Source: Pullilachnospira_A gallistercoris
GTDB taxonomy: Bacteria > Bacillota > Clostridia > Lachnospirales > Lachnospiraceae
Length of the DNA: 14,672 bases
Assembly (NCBI GenBank): GCA_018712125.1
Contig: DVHM01000050.1
Location: 1-14,672 of the forward strand
Direction of reading: 5' to 3'
The notes under the pieces were generated by a model, which saw nothing but the letters and a program-made list of their open reading frames with translations, was not told the DNA's origin and ran no database searches. Numbering within the stretch: the first letter of the stretch is position 1; each line of letters begins with the position of its first letter. The position numbers and the translations under genes are program-made. Below, one piece after another: positions 6,033 to 13,143 of this stretch.

Positions 6033-8462
6033 TTGCAGAAGAGAACGCTGCTCTCCTTCGCGGTAATGTTTGGGTTGGGAGTCGCCTGGGTTCTGTACGG
6101 GTACTGGCTGTTTTTGGCGGCCGGCGCCCTCTGGCTTCTGATGCGCTGGAGAGGAAAACCGCCCGGGGCGGCGGGAGAAAAGTGGCGCAGAAGGGCAGTG
6201 CTCCTGATGTGCGTTTGCTTCTTTCTGGGCGCGCTGCATGCGGCGGAAAGAACGGCGGTCAGAGAGGCGCGGCAGAACGCATTGTCGGCGGCAGATACCC
6301 TGACCGGATGCGGGGAGATCGTCAAAAAGGAGATCCGGCAGGATCGCATTATCTATCATCTTAACGGAGTAAAGCTGGATAATCGACAGCGTTCCATTGG
6401 CTCCGTTCTTCTTTATCTGGATTCGGATAACAAATCACAGGAAAAGGAATTTCAAATTGCGGATACCGTTTCCTTTGCGGGGGAACCGGTTGCATTCCGA
6501 CGGGCAGGAAATGAGGGGAGCTACGATGAGGCCTCTTATTACGGCAGTCTCGGATACACGGGGAAAATCTACGCCGATACTGTCACGCTGGAGAAGCGGG
6601 CGGCCGCCCCCTGGAAAGAGGCGCTCTACCAGCTCCGCTGCCGCTGGCAGAGCCTGTATCTTGAGACGCTGCCCGGGGAGGAGGGCGGCGTGCTCTCGTC
6701 TATCGCCCTGGGGGACAAGTCCGAACTTTTGCAGGAGGTCAAATCCCTTTATCAGGCATCCGGCATTGCCCACATCCTGGCGGTATCCGGGCTTCATGTG
6801 TCAGTGGTGGGCATGTTTCTGTACCGCCTGATGCGCCGGTGGGGCATTGGTTTTGGCCTGGGCGGCCTGATCTCCGGCAGTCTGGTCTTTCTCTTTGCCC
6901 AACTCTGCGGCATGGGTGTGTCGGTCCTGCGGGCGGCGGGGATGTTTTTTCTCTATCTGATCGCCCAGTATCTGGGAGAGGCCTACGATTCTCTGACGGC
7001 TCTCGGAACCATGGCGGTTCTTCTCCTATGGGCAAATCCGTTTTATCTGCAGAATTCCGGTTGTATTTTCTCTTTCGGAGCGGTGTTTGGCGTCTCAGCG
7101 GTGGCGCTGCCGATACAGCAGAGATACAGCGACTGGAGAAAAAAGCGTCTCGAGGAAAAATATCGGGGATATCACAAAAAGACGCTGTCGGAGCGGATGT
7201 TTGACAGCGTTGTCGAAAATTTTCTCTTTTCTTTTGGCATTCAGTTGTTTACCCTTCCGATGACAGCGCTCTTTTTCTACGAGATACCCATCTACAGCGT
7301 TTTCCTGAATATCTGTATCCTGCCCTTTATGACGCCCCTTCTTGGTCTCGGGCTGGCGGCGGGGCTTGTGAGTTCCTTCTCCATGGAGCTGGCAGGGACA
7401 CTGCTGTTTCCCTGTCATGTGATTCTCTACGCCTATGAGTGGATCTGCGATGTTTCCCTGGGACTGCCCTTTTCGAGACAGATTCTCGGCGTGCCTCCTG
7501 TCTGGCTGCTCCTGCTTTACTATTTTTGCCTGTTTTTCGCCCTTTATCGGCTGAAAAAACGAGTATTGCGTCAAGCCGCCCTCATTTCCGCGGTAATCAT
7601 CTGCTTTTTTGCCCCGCGGAAAAGTGAGTTTGAGGTGGATGTTCTGGATGTGGGACAGGGGGATGGCATTTTCCTTTCCAGTGCCGAGGGGGTGCATTTT
7701 TTTATCGACGGCGGAAGCAGCAGCGAGGAGGATGTGGGGACATACCAGATCCTGCCCTTTCTGAAATACAAAGGGATACGAAGGATCGATTACTGGTTTC
7801 TGACCCACACGGACGAGGATCACGTCAACGGTTTTGTGGAGTGTGTGGAGGCGGATTATCCCGTAAAGACACTGGTGTTTCCGAAAAACGGCGCGAAAGG
7901 GGAAGCATGGGAGAAAATCGCGTCTCTGGCAGAGCGGCATGGCATAAACATACAATATATGGATGTGGGGGACCGCTGCGGGACGAAGACATTGGAATTG
8001 GAGTGTCTGTACCCGGGAGACGGAAAAGAGGGGGAGGACACGAACGGGACATCCCTGGTGCTTTTTGCCCGCTGCGGAAGTTTTTCCGGCCTTTTTACAG
8101 GGGACATCGGCTCGGATCAGGAACGGGAGCTTTGCGAGGGACTGCTTGCGGATCAGATGGAAACCTGCCACTTAAAGGAGGGAGGAGATGGAAGACTGAC
8201 CTTTCTGAAGGCGGCTCATCATGGATCCAATGATTCCAACAGTGAAAAACTGTTGGAACTCTGCCGGCCCAAGATCACGGCGATCTCCTGTGCAAGGAAA
8301 AACAGCTATGGCCATCCGGGAGAGGAGGCAGTAGCGCGGATGGAGGAGGCGGAGACGGAGATCCTTCTCACTATGGAACTGGGGAGGGTTCGCCTGACCA
8401 TGGAGAAACAGGGGATCGCCGTGGACGGATACTTGGACTTGAAGGAGAGAGGTCTTCTGTGA
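6033..8462 (+). CDS. comEC: ComEC/Rec2 competence DNA channel
   Basis: Polytopic membrane protein that passes one DNA strand into the cytoplasm during transformation. It is full length (809 residues) with the standard order: two N-terminal membrane helices (about 8-38 and 54-70); a soluble DUF4131-type OB region (about 85-190); the Competence domain (about 220-510) with the signature HILAVSGLHVSVVG at 247-260 and many membrane helices; then a metallo-beta-lactamase-like domain from about 533 with LDVGQGD (538-544), THTDEDHVNG (591-600), AAHHGS (727-732) and YGHP (759-762). The metal-binding motif is intact, consistent with the proposed nuclease role. The start is TTG at 6033, supported by GAGGAGGAG (6016-6024) 8 bases upstream. 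It follows the GerMN gene by 5 bases and precedes holA by 13. In Bacillus comEA and comEC share an operon; here three other genes separate them. Confidence 0.95.
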   Translation: MQKRTLLSFAVMFGLGVAWVLYGYWLFLAAGALWLLMRWRGKPPGAAGEKWRRRAVLLMCVCFFLGALHAAERTAVREARQNALSAADTLTGCGEIVKKEIRQDRIIYHLNGVKLDNRQRSIGSVLLYLDSDNKSQEKEFQIADTVSFAGEPVAFRRAGNEGSYDEASYYGSLGYTGKIYADTVTLEKRAAAPWKEALYQLRCRWQSLYLETLPGEEGGVLSSIALGDKSELLQEVKSLYQASGIAHILAVSGLHVSVVGMFLYRLMRRWGIGFGLGGLISGSLVFLFAQLCGMGVSVLRAAGMFFLYLIAQYLGEAYDSLTALGTMAVLLLWANPFYLQNSGCIFSFGAVFGVSAVALPIQQRYSDWRKKRLEEKYRGYHKKTLSERMFDSVVENFLFSFGIQLFTLPMTALFFYEIPIYSVFLNICILPFMTPLLGLGLAAGLVSSFSMELAGTLLFPCHVILYAYEWICDVSLGLPFSRQILGVPPVWLLLLYYFCLFFALYRLKKRVLRQAALISAVIICFFAPRKSEFEVDVLDVGQGDGIFLSSAEGVHFFIDGGSSSEEDVGTYQILPFLKYKGIRRIDYWFLTHTDEDHVNGFVECVEADYPVKTLVFPKNGAKGEAWEKIASLAERHGINIQYMDVGDRCGTKTLELECLYPGDGKEGEDTNGTSLVLFARCGSFSGLFTGDIGSDQERELCEGLLADQMETCHLKEGGDGRLTFLKAAHHGSNDSNSEKLLELCRPKITAISCARKNSYGHPGEEAVARMEEAETEILLTMELGRVRLTMEKQGIAVDGYLDLKERGLL

Positions 8463-8468
8463 TAAAAT
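8439..8468 (+). promoter_or_regulatory. Candidate promoter directly before holA
   Basis: TTGAAG (8439-8444), an 18-base spacer and TAAAAT (8463-8468) with the extended -10 element TGA directly before it. The TG comes from the comEC stop codon. The predicted start of transcription falls at about 8475-8476, on the holA ATG itself. The -35 is weak; the extended -10 is the main support. Confidence 0.4.
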
Positions 8469-8475
8469 AGCAGAC

Positions 8476-9450
8476 ATGAAAACGATTGATGAGGATATTG
8501 CCACAGGACAATTTCAGAAAGTATACCTTTTGTACGGCGATGAGGATTATCTGAAGCTGCAGTATAAGAACAAGCTGCTGGCGGCTTTGATGACGCCCGG
8601 AGATACGATGAATTTTTCCAGCTATGAGGGGGAGGGAATCTCAGTGGGAGAGTTGATTGATCTGGCTGAGACCCTGCCCTTCTTTGCGGAGCGGAGGGTA
8701 ATCCTGGTGTCGGACAGCGGCTTTTTCAAGAAGTCGAAGGACGACCTGGCGGAATACCTGCTGCAGCTTCCGGATACGGTGTGTTTCCTCTTCGTGGAGC
8801 GGGAAGTGGACAAGCGGACCAAAACCTGTAAGGCAGTGCAGAAGGCCGGCCGCGCGGTGGAGTTTACCATGCCGGATGAGAAGACGCTGGCCCGCTGGAT
8901 GGGAGCGCGCCTCAAACAGGCGAAGAAGACCATCTCCAGGGAAGCCTGGGCAGAATTTCTGAAGCGGACGGACGAGAGCATGGAGAATATGGACCGGGAG
9001 ATGGAAAAACTCCTGTCCTATACGCTGGACAAGGATCACATTGATCTGGAGGATGTGCAGGCAATCTGCGTGCAGCAGATTCAGACTAAGATCTTCGATA
9101 TGATTTCGGCCATTGCGGCAAAGGACAGCCGGAAAGTCATGTTGCTCTACCAGGATCTTCTGGCAGCCAGGGAATCGCCCATGCGGATTTTGTATCTGAT
9201 TGTACGGCAGTTCCGTCAGATGATGGTCATTCAGGAGATGGCCCAGCAGAGAAGGGACATAAAGACTATCGCGAAACAGGTGGGAATGCCGGATTTCGCT
9301 GTCAGGAGAAATATGGGGTTGTGCAAAAATTTTACCAGAGAGCAGATGTACGGACTCCTGCGGGACGCGGCGGAATTTGATGAGGAGATCAAGACCGGCC
9401 GGATTGATGATCAGATGGCCGTGGAACTGTTGATGATGAAATATGCATGA
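8476..9450 (+). CDS. holA: DNA polymerase III subunit delta
   Basis: Delta subunit of the clamp loader, which opens the sliding clamp during replication. The 324 residues match HolA in length and pattern: the N-terminal AAA+-like fold begins TGQFQKVYLLYGDEDYL, continues through LIDLAETLPFFAERRVILV and DTVCFLFVEREVDKRTK, and the C-terminal helical collar includes MRILYLIVRQFRQM and ends in the usual DDQMAVELLMMKYA. As expected for delta, there is no complete Walker A motif. ATG at 8476 is the only start giving the family N-terminus, yet no ribosome binding site stands at normal distance; the nearest purine-rich run ends about 24 bases upstream. Coupling to comEC or a leaderless transcript could explain this. 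The gene ends at a bidirectional terminator shared with rpsT; comEC-holA beside convergent rpsT is a common Firmicute arrangement. Confidence 0.95.
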   Translation: MKTIDEDIATGQFQKVYLLYGDEDYLKLQYKNKLLAALMTPGDTMNFSSYEGEGISVGELIDLAETLPFFAERRVILVSDSGFFKKSKDDLAEYLLQLPDTVCFLFVEREVDKRTKTCKAVQKAGRAVEFTMPDEKTLARWMGARLKQAKKTISREAWAEFLKRTDESMENMDREMEKLLSYTLDKDHIDLEDVQAICVQQIQTKIFDMISAIAAKDSRKVMLLYQDLLAARESPMRILYLIVRQFRQMMVIQEMAQQRRDIKTIAKQVGMPDFAVRRNMGLCKNFTREQMYGLLRDAAEFDEEIKTGRIDDQMAVELLMMKYA

Positions 9451-9460
9451 CAAATGTGAA

Positions 9461-9500
9461 AGAAAAAACCACCAGCATGACGGAACTGGTGGTTTGTTTT
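9461..9500. terminator. Bidirectional rho-independent terminator, holA/rpsT
   Basis: Perfect 10-bp stem AAACCACCAG (9466-9475) with CTGGTGGTTT (9486-9495), a 10-base loop, a T-rich tail GTTTT on the right and an A-run (9463-9468) on the left that becomes a U-tract for minus-strand transcripts. It sits between the 3' ends of convergent holA and rpsT, 15 bases after one and about 20 after the other, so it should stop both. Confidence 0.88.
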
Positions 9501-9521
9501 ATGCTTGATAAAAGATGTTAC

Positions 9522-9785
9522 TTAAGCGATCTTGTTGACAGCTTTTGTCAGGCGGGATACCTTTCTTGCCGCGGTATTCTTGTGGTAAACGCCCTTGCTT
9601 GCCGCCTTGTTGATCTCGGAGATCGCCTCCAGAAGAGCAGCGGAAGCAGCCTCTTTATTGTTCTCTGCGACAGCAGTCTCAACCTTCTTTACATAAGTTT
9701 TTACTCTGGACTTGATCGCTTTGTTTCTGGCTGTTTTGGTCTCTGTTACCAGGATTCTTTTCTTAGCGGATTTGATATTAGCCAA
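9522..9785 (-). CDS. rpsT: 30S ribosomal protein S20
   Basis: Small-subunit protein that binds 16S rRNA and is needed early in 30S assembly. The 87-residue, lysine-rich product begins MANIKSAKKRI and continues TARNKAIKSRVKTYVKK, with NKAASKGVYHKNTAARKVSRL near the end, all typical of S20 in sequence and length. The start is TTG at 9785 (minus strand), fixed by GGAGG at 9794-9798 with 8 bases between; an upstream-extended frame exists but crosses the leader. E. coli rpsT also begins with UUG, and that weak codon is part of its known autogenous control. Transcription comes from a strong promoter at 9874-9902; the leader of about 80 bases carries a repeated 8-mer that may act as a translational switch. 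It is monocistronic and ends at the terminator shared with holA. Confidence 0.97.
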   Translation of the reverse strand: MANIKSAKKRILVTETKTARNKAIKSRVKTYVKKVETAVAENNKEAASAALLEAISEINKAASKGVYHKNTAARKVSRLTKAVNKIA

Positions 9786-9797
9786 TCTGTACACCTC

Positions 9798-9861
9798 CAA
9801 TGTAATCGAACTGAAATTTATCTTGTTACATTGTAGCCGGACACGGACAGTTTCAATGTAA
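9798..9861 (-). repeat. Three alternating 8-mers spaced 28 bases in the rpsT leader
   Basis: On the minus strand TTACATTG occurs at 9854-9861 (A), its reverse complement CAATGTAA at 9826-9833 (B), and TTACATTG again at 9798-9805 (C). Steps are exactly 28 bases. B can pair perfectly with either A or C, each pairing closing a 20-base loop. C shares its last G with the GGAGG ribosome binding site. A begins about six bases after the predicted transcription start. The repeats are seen directly; a role as alternative RNA structures is inferred. Confidence 0.75.
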
Positions 9862-9873
9862 ACATACTCGTTT

Positions 9874-9902
9874 ATTTTAATGTGGGAACGGACTTTTGTC
9901 AA
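9874..9902 (-). promoter_or_regulatory. Sigma-A promoter of rpsT
   Basis: On the minus strand a consensus TTGACA (-35, 9897-9902), a 17-base spacer and TAAAAT (-10, 9874-9879). Transcription should begin near 9867, leaving about 80 bases of leader before the TTG start. This is the best promoter in the window, as expected for a ribosomal protein gene. Confidence 0.88.
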
Positions 9903-9993
9903 TACATAATTTGAGAAAAAGCGGGAAAGCTATGAAAAATGTTACCGGTTTAACCCGGACAGAATCAGTGACAAAAAATGAGGGGTATGCGTT

Positions 9994-10950
9994 ATGTTTC
10001 AGATACGTACGGATTTGGCTATGGAGACTTCTGAGGACTGTCAGAAGGCGAAGAAGGATATGCGGGGAATTTCTGTGGAGCAGAAGCGGGTAGGGGAAGA
10101 CATTGTGCTTACCAAGGTAAAGGTGGAGACGGAGAACGGCGCAAAACAGATGGGAAAACCGAAGGGCACCTACATTACCATCGAGTCCGACAAGATGACG
10201 GAGCAGGATGAGGGATACCATCGTGATATCTCCAGGGCATTTTCTCAGATACTGACGCTCTTCCTGCCGAAGAAAAGGGAAAATCTCAAAGTGCTGGTGG
10301 CGGGACTGGGCAACCGGGAAGTGACACCGGACGCTCTGGGCCCCCAGGTGGTGGACCATCTGTTCGTAACCCGGCACCTGCTGCAGGAGTTCGGACATTA
10401 TCTGATTGAATTTGAGAACGGCTGCAGTGTCAGCGGCATCGTGCCGGGCGTCATGGCACAGACCGGCATGGAGTCGGTGGAGATCATGCGCGGTATTGTG
10501 AAGGAGACCAATCCGGACATTGTGATTGTCATCGATGCGCTGGCAGCCAGGAATGTGAAACGTCTCAACCGCACCATCCAGATTACCGATACCGGCATTG
10601 TTCCGGGATCCGGCGTGGGCAATCACCGCAACGCCATCAACCGGGCGAACCTCGGTGTCCCGGTTATCGCGGTGGGCATCCCGACAGTAGTGGACGCGGC
10701 CACGATTGTGGCCGACACGTTTGTCTCCCTGGTGGATATCATGGAGAAGACGAAACAGCAGGTCGGGCTGAAGGAACCATTTGAGCGTCTCAACGAGGCG
10801 GAGCGTGAGGAACTGGTGCGGGAGCTTATTTCCCCGAAAATGAACACCATGTATGTAACGCCGAAGGATATTGACGAGGAGGTGCGCCGTCTCAGCTTTA
10901 CCATATCGGAGGGGTTGAATATGACCTTTGTCCCCGGGGACCCGTTCTAA
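9994..10950 (+). CDS. gpr: Germination protease GPR (spore SASP endopeptidase)
   Basis: Spore protease that degrades small acid-soluble DNA-binding proteins at germination; made as a zymogen in the forespore. The 318-residue protein has the conserved IRTDLA processing region at 4-9, GLGNREVTPDALGP at 105-117 and VIDALAARNVKRLNRTIQI at 179-197, with candidate catalytic aspartates D113 and D181 (corresponding by motif to D127 and D193 of B. megaterium GPR), then DTGIVPGSGVGN and IPTVVDAATI. Bacillus GPR is cut after RTD, removing 15-16 residues; here that cut would remove only seven (MFQIRTD). The start is firm: a stop lies in frame at 9979 and GAGGGG (9980-9985) is 8 bases upstream. It is divergent from rpsT and followed by spoIIP after 45 bases. 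I could not find a convincing sigma-G promoter. Confidence 0.95.
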   Translation: MFQIRTDLAMETSEDCQKAKKDMRGISVEQKRVGEDIVLTKVKVETENGAKQMGKPKGTYITIESDKMTEQDEGYHRDISRAFSQILTLFLPKKRENLKVLVAGLGNREVTPDALGPQVVDHLFVTRHLLQEFGHYLIEFENGCSVSGIVPGVMAQTGMESVEIMRGIVKETNPDIVIVIDALAARNVKRLNRTIQITDTGIVPGSGVGNHRNAINRANLGVPVIAVGIPTVVDAATIVADTFVSLVDIMEKTKQQVGLKEPFERLNEAEREELVRELISPKMNTMYVTPKDIDEEVRRLSFTISEGLNMTFVPGDPF

Positions 10951-10964
10951 ATTTTCTGCGCGCT

Positions 10965-10972
10965 CATATACT
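10965..10972 (+). promoter_or_regulatory. Possible sigma-E -10 element before spoIIP
   Basis: CATATACT matches the sigma-E -10 consensus CATACAMT at 7 of 8 positions, 23 bases before the spoIIP start. No good -35 lies at proper spacing (the closest, TAAATTT at 10948-10954, is only 10 bases away). In B. subtilis spoIIP is expressed under sigma-E, which makes the site plausible but weak. Confidence 0.3.
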
Positions 10973-10995
10973 GTATCGTTTAGGAGAGGAAGCAT

Positions 10996-12165
10996 ATGAG
11001 ACATTTTCAGGGACAGGTTGGTGCATGGATCGGCATTGGTATCTGCTTTTTCCTGCTGGTCGGCACGATAGCGGCAAGGACAGCGACGGAGGGGTCCCTG
11101 GCGGCGAGCGCCGGGGAACAGATGACAACAGATTTATATCAGCAGGCAGCGAAAATTTTCCTGCCTGCTGCCTTTTATGAACAGGAAGACGAGAGCGCGG
11201 TGTCCTGGCTTCTGGGACAGATGCAGCATGTACTTCCTGTTTATGCGTATATGGGGGAGCGGAGACAGACGGCGGGAACATTGGAGAGTTCTCTTGGGTA
11301 TTACGAAGTGCTGGCAAAGGAGGCTTCGGATGAGGCTTATATCGACGAGGACGGAAACCTTATCAGCGCTGTAGAAAAATCCATCGAGGAGAACGAGGCC
11401 AACCGCATTACCATCAACCGGGAAAAACTGATGGACTACGACTATCTTGTGCAGAATTTTTACCGGATTGACCGGACGACAACCATTTCCTCCGATCAGT
11501 TGAACGCGGCGGAGCTTCTGGCGAAGGATCTGACGATCAACACGGACGCGGGTGGCTCCGTGATTCTGATCTATCACACACATTCCCAGGAGGGGTACGC
11601 GGATTCCGACGGGACAGAAGCCATGACGGTGGTGGGGCTGGGGGATTACCTCGCCACACTGCTACAGGAAATTTACGGGATTCCTGTGCTGCACGACAGG
11701 GGGCAGTACGATCTGCCAAGCAGGGACAGCGCCTACTCCAAGGCGGAGCCGGCCATCACACAGATCTTAAAGGACAATCCCAGTATTCAGGTGGTTATTG
11801 ATCTGCACCGGGACGGCGTGGCCGAGGGAACCCGTCTGGTCAGCCAGGTCAACGGGAAGGATACGGCGAAGATCATGTTTTTCAACGGGTTGAGCCGGAC
11901 TACCGCCAACGGAGATATCTCCTATCTCCCCAATCCATACATACAGGACAATCTGGCATTTTCCCTGCAGATGCAGCTGGCTGCGGCGGAACTCTACCCG
12001 GACTTTACCCGCCCGATCTACCTGAAAGGTTATCGGTACAATATGCACCTGTGCCCCAAAAGCCTGCTGGTGGAGGTTGGAGCGCAGACCAACACGTTCG
12101 CCGAGGCAAAGAATGCCATGGAACCCCTGGCGCATCTTCTGGCACAGGTTCTTCTGAAACAGTAA
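10996..12165 (+). CDS. spoIIP: Stage II sporulation protein P (SpoIIP)
   Basis: Peptidoglycan amidase/endopeptidase of the SpoIID-SpoIIM-SpoIIP complex that thins septal wall and drives engulfment of the forespore. The 389 residues show a single N-terminal membrane anchor at about 11-26, a variable linker and spacer, and the SpoIIP catalytic domain from about 180: VILIYHTHSQE (189-199, H194/H196), VIDLHRDG (267-274, H271), MFFNGLS (294-300) and LLVEVGAQTNT (357-367, E360). These histidines and the late glutamate are the expected zinc/catalytic positions for the family. The start is ATG at 10996, with AGGAGAGG 6 bases upstream. It follows gpr, a pairing also seen in Bacillus, and its stop codon overlaps the -35 of the predicted spoIIIA promoter. 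No terminator is visible after it, so read-through into spoIIIAA is possible. Confidence 0.95.
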   Translation: MRHFQGQVGAWIGIGICFFLLVGTIAARTATEGSLAASAGEQMTTDLYQQAAKIFLPAAFYEQEDESAVSWLLGQMQHVLPVYAYMGERRQTAGTLESSLGYYEVLAKEASDEAYIDEDGNLISAVEKSIEENEANRITINREKLMDYDYLVQNFYRIDRTTTISSDQLNAAELLAKDLTINTDAGGSVILIYHTHSQEGYADSDGTEAMTVVGLGDYLATLLQEIYGIPVLHDRGQYDLPSRDSAYSKAEPAITQILKDNPSIQVVIDLHRDGVAEGTRLVSQVNGKDTAKIMFFNGLSRTTANGDISYLPNPYIQDNLAFSLQMQLAAAELYPDFTRPIYLKGYRYNMHLCPKSLLVEVGAQTNTFAEAKNAMEPLAHLLAQVLLKQ

Positions 12166-12190
12166 TATTTTTTCGGCGGTCCCATATATT
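12163..12190 (+). promoter_or_regulatory. Predicted sigma-E promoter of the spoIIIA operon
   Basis: TAATATT (12163-12169) matches the sigma-E -35 consensus KMATATT at all seven positions; after 13 bases CATATATT (12183-12190) matches the -10 CATACAMT at six of eight. The -35 contains the spoIIP stop codon. The spoIIIA operon is a known sigma-E target in B. subtilis. The expected start, about seven bases after the -10, falls on the spoIIIAA ATG. Confidence 0.6.
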
Positions 12191-12195
12191 GAACT

Positions 12196-13143
12196 ATGGA
12201 CAAGAAAGTAAAAGAGAGGCTGCTGGGAATTTTCCCGGTAGACATGCGAAAAATTTTGACACAGGTAAGCTGGCAGGAGGAGACGCTGGAGGAGATCCGC
12301 GTCCGGGTAGGACAACCAATGATTTTCGTCTATGGGAACCGGGAGCGGTTTTTGAGCAGGGAGCCTCCCTATCTGACGGAAAAATGCCGTGCCCCATGGA
12401 TCGTGACGGAGCAGCAGATGCGTCAGATGCTGAATTTTATGTGCAGCTATTCCCTTTACGCCTACACAAAGGATTTGAATATGGGATTTCTGACACTTCC
12501 CGGAGGCAACCGGGTGGGAATTGCGGGAGAGATGGTACAGGAGGAAAGGAGGAGCGCCGCCATGGAATATCCCTGTTTTTTCAATATCCGCATCGCGAAG
12601 GAGAAAAAGGGATGCGCAGAGGGGATACTTCCCTATATCTGTCAGGGAATGGATATCTATCACACGCTGATCGCCGCGCCTCCGGGCGTCGGAAAGACGA
12701 CCTATCTGAGAGATCTCATCCGTCTGCTGTCCGGAGAGGAGGCGGCGGGGCGGAATATTACAGTGGTGGATGAGCGGTATGAAATCGCGGCCGGGGTTCA
12801 CGGCGTTCCGCAGAATGATCTTGGTATGCGCACGGATGTGATCTCGGGGTGCAGAAAAGAGGAAGCCATGTTATTAGCGCTTCGGACGATGAAGCCGGAT
12901 ATTATCGCGGTGGATGAGCTGGGCGGAGAGCGGGATGATCTGGCGGTGGACAGGATTGTGACCTGCGGTGTACGGCTTCTGGCTACCGCCCACGCCGGGA
13001 GCATGGAACAGCTCTGGCAGCAGAGAAGGCATCGGGTCTGGATGGAGCGCCAGATTTTTCAGAGATATGTTTTCCTGAAAAAAATGCCGGATGGAAGCCG
13101 CCGTTTTTTCATATACAACGAGAAGGGGGAGAGAATGTGCTGA
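12196..13143 (+). CDS. spoIIIAA: Stage III sporulation protein AA (ATPase)
   Basis: Cytoplasmic AAA-type/secretion-like ATPase of the SpoIIIA-SpoIIQ channel linking mother cell and forespore. The 315-residue protein has the SpoIIIAA N-terminal region (LEEIRVRVGQPMIF, 31-44; LNMGFLTLPGGNRVGIAGE, 94-112), Walker A APPGVGKTT (161-169), DERYEIAA (192-199), the Walker B region DIIAVDELGGERD (235-247) and LATAHAG (262-268). Length and motif order are normal. The start is ATG at 12196: a stop lies in frame directly upstream (12190-12192), and no ribosome binding site precedes it, while a predicted sigma-E -10 ends six bases before. A leaderless transcript, or translation coupled to spoIIP read-through, is implied. 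Its end overlaps spoIIIAB by seven bases. Confidence 0.95.
   Translation: MDKKVKERLLGIFPVDMRKILTQVSWQEETLEEIRVRVGQPMIFVYGNRERFLSREPPYLTEKCRAPWIVTEQQMRQMLNFMCSYSLYAYTKDLNMGFLTLPGGNRVGIAGEMVQEERRSAAMEYPCFFNIRIAKEKKGCAEGILPYICQGMDIYHTLIAAPPGVGKTTYLRDLIRLLSGEEAAGRNITVVDERYEIAAGVHGVPQNDLGMRTDVISGCRKEEAMLLALRTMKPDIIAVDELGGERDDLAVDRIVTCGVRLLATAHAGSMEQLWQQRRHRVWMERQIFQRYVFLKKMPDGSRRFFIYNEKGERMC

Noticed and set aside
7095..8171. Long minus-strand frame (358 codons) opposite comEC
   Set aside because: Antisense shadow of the comEC coding pattern with no recognisable domain.
9447..9836. Plus-strand frame across the terminator and antisense to rpsT
   Set aside because: It begins inside the holA end, reads through a terminator and is antisense to a certain ribosomal protein gene.
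9903..9993. Sigma-G promoter for gpr
   Set aside because: I looked for GHATR and CATNHTA elements at 17-18 bases spacing and found only partial matches (such as CATAAT at 9905) without a partner.
9877..11004. Long open frame (375 codons) on the minus strand opposite gpr
   Set aside because: It lies antisense to a well-recognised gene, shows no family pattern, is rich in His/Arg/Leu as antisense frames are, and has no ribosome binding site.
12051..12773. Plus-strand 240-codon frame overlapping the spoIIP end and spoIIIAA
   Set aside because: Out of frame with both genes, very Gly/Arg-rich, no homology pattern; spoIIIAA motifs are in another frame.
11767..12801. Long minus-strand frame (344 codons) across spoIIP and spoIIIAA
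   Set aside because: It spans two confirmed genes and their promoter gap with no protein-like motifs.
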